Assembly (NCBI GenBank): GCA_040756085.1
Contig: JBFMAE010000390.1
Span: forward strand, 1 to 6,306
Origin: JBFMAE01 sp040756085
GTDB taxonomy: Bacteria; Desulfobacterota; BSN033; UBA1163
Direction: 5' to 3'
Length of the DNA stretch: 6,306 nucleotides
The notes under the pieces were generated by a model. The model searched no databases and had not been told where the DNA came from. It saw only the letters and a list, made by a program, of their open reading frames with translations. Each line of letters begins with the position of its first letter. Positions within the stretch are counted from its first letter, which is position 1. The translations under genes were made by a program, and so were the position numbers. Positions 1 to 6,241 of the stretch are shown piece by piece.

Positions 1-1
1 A

Positions 2-1687
2 GACCGTGAAGTTCAGAGGGATCTGAAGATCCTTCCCTATAAAATTGTCGAAAACAAAAACGGAGATGCATGGGTCAAGGCAAGGGATAAGGACTACAGC
101 CCTCCTGAAATCTCTGCTTTCGTCCTCCAGAAGATGAAGGAGACCGCTGAGGCCTATCTTGGTGAGAAGGTAACCGATGCCGTGATCACTGTCCCAGCCT
201 ATTTTAACGACAGTCAGCGTCAGGCCACTAAGGACGCAGGGAAGATTGCTGGGCTCAATGTCATCCGGATCATCAACGAACCGACCGCCGCTTCCCTCGC
301 CTATGGTCTGGATAAGAAGAAGGATGAAAAGATCGCTGTCTTCGACCTGGGTGGAGGGACCTTCGATATCTCCATCCTGGAGTTGGGCGATGGTGTCTTC
401 GAAGTCAAATCGACCAATGGGAATACCCATCTGGGAGGAGATGATTTTGACCAGAAACTCATTGACTATTTAGCTGATGAGTTCCTGAAAGATCAGGGGA
501 TCGATCTGAGAAAGGATCGGATGGCCCTGCAACGCCTGAAAGAGGCTGCGGAAAAGGCAAAGATTGAACTCTCCAACATGATGGAGACGGATATCAACCT
601 GCCCTTTATCACCGCTGACGCTTCAGGACCCAAACACCTGAATATGAGGTTGACCCGGGCCAAATTTGAGAAATTGGTGGAGGATCTCATCGAGATGGTG
701 GAAGGGCCCTGCCGACAGGCCCTCGCCGATGCCAGCCTTTCAGCAAGGGAAATCGATGAGGTGATCCTTGTAGGCGGGATGACCCGAATGCCCAAAGTTC
801 AGGAGAAGGTGAAGCAACTCTTCGGGAAGGAACCCAACAAAAGTGTCAACCCGGATGAGGCTGTAGCGATCGGCGCTGCAATCCAGGCCGGAGTTCTGAA
901 GGGTGATGTAAAGGATGTGCTCCTCCTCGACATCACGCCCCTCTCCCTCGGAATCGAAACGCTCGGTGGCGTCTTTACCAGGCTGATTGAACGAAACACC
1001 ACCATTCCGACAAAAAAGAGCCAGATTTTTTCGACCGCATCCGATAACCAACCTGCAGTGACGATTCATGTACTTCAGGGAGAAAGGGAGATGGCGGCCA
1101 ATAACAAAACCCTCGGCCAGTTTGAACTGGTGGGTATCCCACCCGCCCCCAGGGGAATCCCTCAGATCGAAGTGACCTTTGATATCGACGCCAATGGCAT
1201 CGTCCATGTCTCGGCAAAAGATCTGGGAACCGGCAAAGAGCAGTCTATCAGAATCACGGCTTCCAGCGGTCTCACCGAGGAGGAGATCAAAAAGATGGTC
1301 AAGGATGCCGAGGCTCATGCTGCAGAAGATAAGAAGAGAAGGGAAGTGGCTGAGGCGAGAAACCAACTCGATACGCTCATCTACACGACGGAAAAATCCC
1401 TGAAGGAATTTGGGGACAAGATCGGTTCCGGAGATAAACAGAATATCGAAGATGCGATCACCAAGGCAAAGAAGGCAATGGAAACGAACGACCACGAAAC
1501 CATCAAATCCGCTCAGGAGGAACTGACCCGTTCTTCCCACAAATTAGCAGAGGCAATGTATGCTAGGGCTTCTCAAAAAGGATCTGCCGAAGCGGGCGCT
1601 GAAGCAGGGACTCGTGAAGGTCCTCAGCAGAGGGCTCAGGAAGATGTGGTCGATGCCGACTTTGAAGACGTAAAAGACAAAAAATAA
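2..1687 (+). CDS. dnaK: Chaperone protein DnaK (Hsp70), 5' truncated by window edge
   Basis: ATP-dependent cytosolic chaperone that binds exposed hydrophobic peptides and works with DnaJ and GrpE. The frame is open from base 2, so 561 residues are present. By comparison with E. coli DnaK about 80 N-terminal residues are missing, including the first phosphate-binding motif and the start codon. Visible in order are VPAYFNDSQRQATKDAG (about 190-240), INEPTAASLAYGLD, the phosphate-2 motif DLGGGTFD (from 344), the adenosine motif VILVGGMTRMP (about 760-795), NPDEAVAIGAA, the interdomain linker DVLLLDITPLSLG (about 908-950), the substrate-binding beta domain with NTTIPTKKSQ and AVTIHVLQGERE, and the helical lid. 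The acidic tail ends DVVDADFEDVKDKK, the conserved bacterial DnaK C-terminus. A 266-codon open frame lies antisense to it and is a shadow. The gene ends 19 bp before an intrinsic terminator, and no dnaJ follows. Identity is essentially certain. Confidence 0.98.
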   Translation, partial: DREVQRDLKILPYKIVENKNGDAWVKARDKDYSPPEISAFVLQKMKETAEAYLGEKVTDAVITVPAYFNDSQRQATKDAGKIAGLNVIRIINEPTAASLAYGLDKKKDEKIAVFDLGGGTFDISILELGDGVFEVKSTNGNTHLGGDDFDQKLIDYLADEFLKDQGIDLRKDRMALQRLKEAAEKAKIELSNMMETDINLPFITADASGPKHLNMRLTRAKFEKLVEDLIEMVEGPCRQALADASLSAREIDEVILVGGMTRMPKVQEKVKQLFGKEPNKSVNPDEAVAIGAAIQAGVLKGDVKDVLLLDITPLSLGIETLGGVFTRLIERNTTIPTKKSQIFSTASDNQPAVTIHVLQGEREMAANNKTLGQFELVGIPPAPRGIPQIEVTFDIDANGIVHVSAKDLGTGKEQSIRITASSGLTEEEIKKMVKDAEAHAAEDKKRREVAEARNQLDTLIYTTEKSLKEFGDKIGSGDKQNIEDAITKAKKAMETNDHETIKSAQEELTRSSHKLAEAMYARASQKGSAEAGAEAGTREGPQQRAQEDVVDADFEDVKDKK

Positions 1688-1706
1688 CCTGTTTGCAGGT
1701 ATCATT

Positions 1707-1742
1707 AAAAAAGGGCGAGAAATTTTTATCTCGCCCTTTTTT
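1707..1742 (+). terminator. Rho-independent terminator of dnaK
   Basis: Perfect inverted repeat: A6-GGGCGAGA (1707-1720) pairs with TCTCGCCC-T6 (1729-1742) around an 8-nt A/T loop (1721-1728). The GC-rich core is 8 bp and is followed by six U residues on the + strand. It sits 19 bp after the dnaK stop. With A6 upstream and T6 downstream, the hairpin could terminate in either direction. It should stop most dnaK transcripts before they reach the aroA remnant and the chorismate mutase gene. Confidence 0.93.
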
Positions 1743-1758
1743 ATATACCGAATTACCG

Positions 1759-2148
1759 ATGCCTGACACCAATTTTGCCGGCACCCCGGATGCTGTTCCC
1801 ATCCTCGCTGTACTGGGCTGTAAGGCCAAGGGCAAGACTGTGCTTCGAAACATCGGTGTCAGCCGTCTCAAAGAAACCGACCGAACACTCTCCATCAAGG
1901 AGGAGCTGACCAAAATGGGTGGCAGATTCGAAGAAACACCCGACAGCCTGACCATTTACCACTCTGAACTTAAAGGGGCTGACATCGACGGCCGGCACGA
2001 CCACCGCATCGTTATGGCCACGGCTGTGGCAGGTTTGATGGCTGAGGGCACCACAACGATTGATCATGCCGAATATGTGAAGGTCTCCTTCCCAAACTTT
2101 TATGAGGTCATGAAGGGATTGGGCGCTCAAATAGAATGGGTTGAATGA
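1759..2148 (+). pseudogene. aroA: Truncated EPSP synthase (3-phosphoshikimate 1-carboxyvinyltransferase), C-terminal remnant
   Basis: From its first ATG the open frame encodes 129 residues matching only the C-terminal part of AroA, the shikimate-pathway enzyme joining shikimate-3-phosphate and PEP. Full-length enzymes have about 430 residues. Retained motifs are PDAVP (Asp11, equivalent to E. coli Asp313), KETDR (residues 38-42, equivalent to 340-344) and DHR (81-83, equivalent to 384-386). The position of E. coli Lys411 falls on Val in VKVSFPNF, as I recall for archaeal-type and deltaproteobacterial-type enzymes. The other ~300 residues, including most of the shikimate-phosphate site, are absent. 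The frame stays open upstream through the dnaK terminator to 1693, but that part does not resemble AroA. The ATG at 1759 has no Shine-Dalgarno sequence and lies 16 bp past the terminator. The fragment itself carries no stop or frameshift, so the break is recent or the frame is still under constraint. It cannot be a complete enzyme. It is most likely a deletion or rearrangement scar, less likely an assembly join. Confidence 0.8.
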
Positions 2149-2432
2149 TGGAAAAGAGAAAAAAATCCCAATCGCTCCAAGCATTGAAGGAAAGAAGAAA
2201 GCAGATCGATCTCATCGACCGGAAGCTCCTGAAACTTCTTAGTCAAAGACTCCGCATCGCCCTTAGGATAGGAAAGATTAAAAAGGCGCTGGGAGAAAAA
2301 ATTTATCATCCTGAAAGAGAAAAGATGATCTTAGAGAGTTTAATAGAAAAAAATAAAGGGCCCCTCAAGGAAGAGGATCTCAAAAAAATATTTACGACCA
2401 TTATGAAGGTGTGCCGTAAATCGCAAACCTAA
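2145..2432 (+). CDS. aroQ: Chorismate mutase, AroQ class (monofunctional, 95 aa)
   Basis: Converts chorismate to prephenate, the first committed step to phenylalanine and tyrosine, in the cytosol. The protein is all-helical and the length of an AroQ domain. Aligned without gaps to the E. coli P-protein mutase domain, active-site residues correspond as Arg11 to Arg18 (RKQIDLID), Arg28 to Arg35 (LLSQR), Lys39 to Lys46 (GKIK), Arg51 and Glu52 to Arg58 and Glu59 (HPERE), and Gln88 to Gln94. The Ser84 position is Cys90 and the Asp48 position is His55. The chain ends one residue after the catalytic Gln, and no prephenate dehydratase or dehydrogenase domain follows. The start overlaps the aroA-remnant stop (ATGA), a translational-coupling arrangement. 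Only a weak GGG lies upstream. ATG codons at 2145 and 2148 are both possible starts. The N-terminus is very basic. Function is likely from residue conservation; expression is uncertain because the upstream operon is broken. Confidence 0.88.
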   Translation: MMEKRKKSQSLQALKERRKQIDLIDRKLLKLLSQRLRIALRIGKIKKALGEKIYHPEREKMILESLIEKNKGPLKEEDLKKIFTTIMKVCRKSQT

Positions 2433-2439
2433 CATTATG

Positions 2440-2474
2440 CTGGTTCATTGGAACGTTTCATTCTGAGGAACCAG
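2440..2474. repeat. Inverted repeat between the convergent genes
   Basis: CTGGTTC (2440-2446) and GAACCAG (2468-2474) form a perfect 7-bp inverted repeat around a 21-nt loop, extendable by two G-T wobble pairs. It lies in the 91-bp gap (2433-2523) between the convergent chorismate mutase and gspD genes. No U-run follows on either strand, so it is not a standard intrinsic terminator. It may be a weak transcript-end structure or chance. Nothing else is recognisable in this gap. Confidence 0.3.
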
Positions 2475-2523
2475 TGTCTTGATGACGAATCAGATTTTCT
2501 ACCTAACAAGGGAATATCCAATT

Positions 2524-4713
2524 TTATTTCTTTTCTTCCTCCTTCCCTTTTTTCTCTTCCCACTTTTTCAACTCCTTCTTGATCCCCTCGAGTTTCTCCT
2601 TGAACTCTTCGGTGACGGCTCGCGATTGGAGATGGTCGGTGATGATATGGGGGGTCATCAGAAGGATCAGCTCTTTCTTATCCTTTTCATACTCCTGCGT
2701 TCCAAAGAGCGAACCTAACAGGGGTATCTTACTTAAGAGCGGAATCCCTGACTTCTTCACATTTTTCGAGTCCTCAAGCAGGCCTCCAATCACGATCGTC
2801 TGCCCCTCGAGGACTGAGAGAACGGTCTTTGCCGTCTTTTTCTTGAAGACCGGAATGTTTTGAAGCCCGCCGAGGGCGGTGGTGTCCACCTTGCTATCTT
2901 CGATGGTAATTTCCATGGTCACCAGGCCTCCATCGCTAATCCTTGGAGTGACGGTAATGATGATCCCTACATCCTTATATTCTATCGTCCCTTCTACCAC
3001 ATTGGTCGTCGCTGTGGCGGTGGTGGTATAGGTGGTCGTCAGAACTGGCTGAGCGACTCCGATCTGAATCTTCGCCTCTTTATTGTTGGAGGCAAGGATA
3101 TGGGGAGAGGAAATCACATTGAGCCTCTCGTCTTTTGCGGCCGCTTTAATGGCAGCAGAAAACCTTCCCGCCGTTTCAACGATGGAATATTTAATCCCTA
3201 TTCCTGAAACGGTCGTGGGACCGATATCAATGGTTTGCTGAAATCGTCCATGGGAGGCAGTGTCGAGGAGTTTTAAAAACTCCACGCCATAGCGGGTCTC
3301 ATCGTCAAGAGTGATCTCGGCAAGGAGAACCTCAATCAACACCTGCCGTGGATAGATGTCCAGTTTTTTGACGGTCTCGAGAATATTTTTATAATCCCTC
3401 GCATAGGCTTTGATGACAAGTGAATTGTTCGTCTCGTCCACCACAATATTGATCTCTCCTTCAGGGACGCTTGGAGCTTCTTCCTTGGTCGGAGTCGGAG
3501 TTGGAGCAGATGGAGGTTTGACCCCTCTCGGAGTGGGTTCTGTCACCTCCTCTTTAAAATCGGCTTTCTTCTCCTTCACCCCCATAAAGATCTGTTTCAG
3601 GACTTCTGCAAGATCTTTCGCCTTACTATTCTGAACATAGTAGACATAGACGCCCAATTTGGTTCCCTCTGCCGGAGTTTTGTCCAATTCCTTGAGCCAC
3701 CCTTCCACTTTATCGAAGATGTTTGGGATCGAGCTGACAACGAGCAGGGAATTAATCCTCGAGATGGGGGTGAAGGTGATGCCGACCCCTCTTCCTGACT
3801 TGACTGAAACCTCGAAGGAGGAGAATATCCGTTCCATCTCCTTCGCAATCTCCGTGACATCGGCATTGAGAATAGGATAGATTCTCACCCTCAGATCGGT
3901 GAAGATGTCCAGATCGAAAAGGGTAATGATATCTAAAGCTTTTCTTATATTGGAGGCCACATCCCCGATAATCAGGATATTATGAGGAGGATGCTCCACG
4001 ATGTCCGCACCATCGGTGAGGAAAGGCTTAAGTATTTTGGAGACCTCCGTAACGGGTATATATTTCAGGGGAACGATCTGGATCATGTATCGCCCCTCGG
4101 GAATCAATTTCCCGGGCTCGATACGATCCGTGGGAGAGATGAATAATTTTTTAGCGTCGCCAAATGGTACGATCTCATATAGGTTATCTTTCTTTACGGC
4201 GGTCGCTCCATTCAGCCTCAGAATGGATTGAAAAATGGGAAAGACCTCCTCTGTTGTAATCTGACCGGCTGTCCGGATGTTGACAACGCCTTTGACGCGT
4301 GGGTCAATGATGTAATTGATCTTCATGATCTCGGCCATCACCCGAATCACTTCATAAATATCCGCATTATCAAAGTTGAAGACGACTCCCGGACCGGTCC
4401 GGGGTTCCGCAGGTTTTGTGGGAGGCGAAGGAGTTGGTGCTGAAGAAGGACGAACCGGTGGAGTCGCGCTCGGAGCAAGGGGCTGGGAACCGACGGGGGG
4501 CACGACTTTGGGAGGAACCGGAAGGGGAATCGAATCCGGAGCCTTGGGGGGTTGAGCCGGAGCTTCAGCCATCGGTCGTTCCGTCTTCTTCTGCTTCTGA
4601 GAATCCTCTTGAGCCAGTTTCGGCTTTAAGCTTAGATTCATTCCCGAACAGCCACTGAATCCGATAACCAGCAAAAGGATAAAAAGTTTTATCCAAAAAT
4701 TTTTACTTCTCAT
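2524..4713 (-). CDS. gspD: Type II secretion system secretin GspD, predicted lipoprotein
   Basis: Forms the outer-membrane channel through which folded proteins leave the periplasm. The 729 residues show a lipoprotein signal peptide (1-21; basic N-terminus, LFILLLVIG, lipobox FSG-Cys22, then Ser). A Pro/Ala/Ser/Thr-rich tether spans about 47-107. Then come N0 (about 109-184, VFNFDNADIYEVIRVMAE), N1 (about 212-270), N2 (about 275-345) and N3 (about 352-455), the last interrupted by a Lys/Glu/Pro-rich insert at about 380-420. The secretin beta-barrel domain covers about 456-692 with KDERLNVISSPHIL, IEYKDVGI and the signature IPLLSKIPLLGSLFG followed by KKELILLMTPHII. A Lys/Glu-rich helical tail ends the chain. 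I chose ATG 4713 because AAGGGAGA lies 8 nt upstream; an in-frame TTG at 4719 would be only 2 nt from it. It is last in the operon, 35 bp after gspC. PilQ or a tight-adherence secretin is less likely given N0-N3 and the GspC-like neighbour. Confidence 0.93.
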   Translation of the reverse strand: MRSKNFWIKLFILLLVIGFSGCSGMNLSLKPKLAQEDSQKQKKTERPMAEAPAQPPKAPDSIPLPVPPKVVPPVGSQPLAPSATPPVRPSSAPTPSPPTKPAEPRTGPGVVFNFDNADIYEVIRVMAEIMKINYIIDPRVKGVVNIRTAGQITTEEVFPIFQSILRLNGATAVKKDNLYEIVPFGDAKKLFISPTDRIEPGKLIPEGRYMIQIVPLKYIPVTEVSKILKPFLTDGADIVEHPPHNILIIGDVASNIRKALDIITLFDLDIFTDLRVRIYPILNADVTEIAKEMERIFSSFEVSVKSGRGVGITFTPISRINSLLVVSSIPNIFDKVEGWLKELDKTPAEGTKLGVYVYYVQNSKAKDLAEVLKQIFMGVKEKKADFKEEVTEPTPRGVKPPSAPTPTPTKEEAPSVPEGEINIVVDETNNSLVIKAYARDYKNILETVKKLDIYPRQVLIEVLLAEITLDDETRYGVEFLKLLDTASHGRFQQTIDIGPTTVSGIGIKYSIVETAGRFSAAIKAAAKDERLNVISSPHILASNNKEAKIQIGVAQPVLTTTYTTTATATTNVVEGTIEYKDVGIIITVTPRISDGGLVTMEITIEDSKVDTTALGGLQNIPVFKKKTAKTVLSVLEGQTIVIGGLLEDSKNVKKSGIPLLSKIPLLGSLFGTQEYEKDKKELILLMTPHIITDHLQSRAVTEEFKEKLEGIKKELKKWEEKKGKEEEKK

Positions 4714-4720
4714 TATCAAT

Positions 4721-4728
4721 TCTCCCTT
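4721..4728 (-). promoter_or_regulatory. Ribosome binding site of gspD
   Basis: The minus strand reads AAGGGAGA, with 8 nt between GGGAG and the ATG at 4713. This favours that ATG over the TTG at 4719, which would leave only a 2-nt spacer. Confidence 0.7.
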
Positions 4729-4748
4729 CTCTAAGGCCCTACTTTCCC

Positions 4749-5582
4749 CTATGGCTTCGTCGGCGTCTGCGGAGCAGGAGTTTCAGTAGTTAAAGGCGTT
4801 ATCCTCCCTCCCCTTCTCAGGAAGTTAGCATGTGGAGTGGTGGGTGTTACGGGTGTGGGAACCTGCGGCGCTCCAGGTGTAATGGTTGAAGGAACCCCTG
4901 GAGTCGCTACGGGTGGTGTGACAACTCTCTCCTGACGAGGAACCGGAGTCCTCGTAACGTCTGTCTTGGTCGCCTCGATCGATGGAGCAGCAGCCGGACC
5001 AGGAAGAGTACTCGTAATGCTAACGGGTTTGCTCTCCGTTTTAACTGTCGTTCTCTGCTTCGGTTTGGCTGGATCATAGAGAAGGATTTCAAAAGTATCC
5101 CCTTCTGTTTCTAAAGTAATTCGATCAGGCATAATTTTTACAAGCTTATATTCTCCGATTCGCTCCCCCACTTTGAGGGTCAACATCTCCCTCTCCCCTT
5201 TTCTTAGAGCTCTCCCTAACTGGACAATTGAGGCTGATTGGTAATCCCCTGCAATGGTCACCCCATATAAGACCACCTGGGGTCTCGCCTGAGGTTTCCT
5301 TGTCGGTTCCGGCGTCGAAAAGATGGGGAATTCCTTCCTTTCGGGGCTGAAGATATTCTTTTCAGCCAGTCCGGTGTAAGGCATATTCGATGGACCGCTA
5401 TTGGTTCCGGCCGTTGGCGCATGCGTTTCCATCCTGGCATCTTTTCTGGCTTCCGGTTTTTTCCCCTCTTCTCTGCCAAAGGCTAAAGGAACAGGAGAGG
5501 TCCAGGGCTGACCGGCTCCCATTGCCAGAAGAAGCATGATAGCGAGGAGTAAGATCAAAATATTGGGTTTAAAATCTCTCAT
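4749..5582 (-). CDS. gspC: GspC-like (PilP-like) inner-membrane protein with HR domain
   Basis: In type II secretion GspC is anchored in the inner membrane and its periplasmic homology region (HR) binds the N0 domain of GspD, linking platform and channel. The 277 residues have a short cytoplasmic start (MRDFKPN), one membrane segment (about 8-24) and a disordered stretch to about 68. The GspC hallmark GLAEKNIFSPERKEFP follows at 71-86. The HR beta domain covers about 100-170 (VVLYGVTIAGDYQSASI, KVGERIGEYKLVKI, RITLETEGDTFEILLYD). No PDZ domain follows; residues 171-277 are a Pro/Thr-rich low-complexity tail. The start codon overlaps the gspM stop by 4 bp (ATGA), and a strong AGGGAGGG lies just upstream. 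gspD follows after 35 bp. PilP of a type IV pilus is the main alternative; the KNIFSP motif and the neighbouring secretin favour GspC. Confidence 0.82.
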   Translation of the reverse strand: MRDFKPNILILLLAIMLLLAMGAGQPWTSPVPLAFGREEGKKPEARKDARMETHAPTAGTNSGPSNMPYTGLAEKNIFSPERKEFPIFSTPEPTRKPQARPQVVLYGVTIAGDYQSASIVQLGRALRKGEREMLTLKVGERIGEYKLVKIMPDRITLETEGDTFEILLYDPAKPKQRTTVKTESKPVSITSTLPGPAAAPSIEATKTDVTRTPVPRQERVVTPPVATPGVPSTITPGAPQVPTPVTPTTPHANFLRRGGRITPLTTETPAPQTPTKP

Positions 5583-6211
5583 CTCTCCCTCCCTTTTTCC
5601 TTCACCTCACCCATCCTCATCAATCCGGAGATGACAAAACTTCCCTGAATATTATTGGGCATCCTCGGATTGGGAACGAGGAGATCCATCTCCGATATCA
5701 TCAATTCCTTATCGTGGTGTTCGATATCATGGATGAATTGGATCAGACTCAATATATTGTTCACAGGGTTAAAATCTGTGTGAACCGAAATCTTCCTGTA
5801 CGGAGGAATGTCCTTGGGTTCCAGAACCCTGAAACTCCGGATGGTCATTCCGTTCTTCTCAAGAAGCTTCTTCACCATATCCTGGAGATTGGCGGCGCCC
5901 AACTGGGGGGTCTCCCCGGGAAGGAAGCGCTGCTGGATTTCTTCATGCTTTTTCTGTACCCGGTTGAGTTCTTCTTCAACCGCTTTCCTTTTCTGGAGAA
6001 ACTCCGAATATTTCAATAGGACTTTTCTCTTCAGGGCAATCTCTTCTTCTATCCTCCGGGTGGCTTCAACCATAGGAAGAATCCCAAGGGTCAGGATGAG
6101 AACCGCAAGGACGACCCCGATCAGAATCCAGAAGATTCTGTTACGCGAAACCTTACTCTTTCGTAAAAAAGAGAGTTTACCTAGTGTAATGGCGCATAAA
6201 TAACTTGACAT
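5579..6211 (-). CDS. gspM: GspM-like (T2SSM_b / PilO-like) inner-membrane assembly protein
   Basis: Probable inner-membrane platform component of the secretion machine. GspM and PilO-type proteins pair with GspL or PilN and stabilise the platform. The 210 residues show a basic cytoplasmic start (about 1-25), one membrane helix (about 26-46, IFWILIGVVLAVLILTLGIL), and a charged coiled coil (about 50-95) rich in Lys, Glu and Arg. A small alpha/beta ferredoxin-like periplasmic domain follows (about 104-198: LQDMVKKLLEKNGMTIRSF, LSLIQFIHDIE, LMISEMDLLV). This layout is standard for the T2SSM_b/PilO group, though sequence conservation in it is low. ATG 6211 is the only possible start: an in-frame TAA lies immediately upstream and no other ATG, GTG or TTG precedes the membrane helix. 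The start has no good Shine-Dalgarno (AAGGA is about 20 nt away). It is first in the operon; no gspL or pilN precedes it within the window. Confidence 0.75.
   Translation of the reverse strand: MSSYLCAITLGKLSFLRKSKVSRNRIFWILIGVVLAVLILTLGILPMVEATRRIEEEIALKRKVLLKYSEFLQKRKAVEEELNRVQKKHEEIQQRFLPGETPQLGAANLQDMVKKLLEKNGMTIRSFRVLEPKDIPPYRKISVHTDFNPVNNILSLIQFIHDIEHHDKELMISEMDLLVPNPRMPNNIQGSFVISGLMRMGEVKEKGRER
5588..5593 (-). promoter_or_regulatory. Ribosome binding site of gspC inside the gspM 3' end
   Basis: The minus strand reads AAAGGGAGGGAGAG directly before the ATG at 5582, so a strong GGGAGG sits 5 nt upstream. gspC therefore has its own good initiation site as well as the ATGA overlap with gspM. 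Confidence 0.7.
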
Positions 6212-6233
6212 TTAAATAATCTTTTTGTAAAAT
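6205..6233 (+). promoter_or_regulatory. Near-consensus sigma70 promoter reading rightward
   Basis: The -35 box TTGACA (6205-6210) is a perfect match. The spacer is the optimal 17 bp (6211-6227) and AT-rich, and the -10 box TAAAAT (6228-6233) differs from consensus at one base. Expected transcription start is about 6239-6241. The -35 box overlaps the start codon of the divergent gspM gene (6209-6211). This is a pattern-based call. Confidence 0.65.
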
Positions 6234-6241
6234 CCTTATGA

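Noticed and set aside
740..1540. 266-codon open frame on the minus strand inside dnaK
   Set aside because: It lies fully antisense to conserved dnaK, has no recognisable domain, and long antisense frames opposite Hsp70 genes are a common by-product of codon bias.
1693..1758. Extension of the aroA-remnant frame upstream to a TTG at 1693
   Set aside because: This stretch is the dnaK terminator hairpin, and its translation does not resemble AroA.
1753..2184. 143-codon minus-strand frame over the aroA remnant
   Set aside because: It is antisense to a frame with clear EPSP synthase motifs and shows no recognisable domain.
2433..2523. Possible continuation of chorismate mutase into a prephenate dehydratase (a broken P-protein)
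   Set aside because: No dehydratase-like sequence was recognised in this short stretch, and gspD ends right after it.
2479..2718. 79-codon very hydrophobic + strand frame with Phe/Leu runs, resembling a small membrane protein
   Set aside because: It is mostly the reverse complement of the Lys/Glu-rich tail of gspD; AAG/GAA codons read backwards give Phe/Leu/Ser. The secretin frame is far better supported.
2860..3207. 115-codon + strand frame within gspD
   Set aside because: It is antisense to the conserved secretin core and has no ribosome site or recognisable motif.
4714..4719. TTG at 4719 as start of gspD
   Set aside because: It would sit 2 nt from the Shine-Dalgarno, while ATG at 4713 has an 8-nt spacer.
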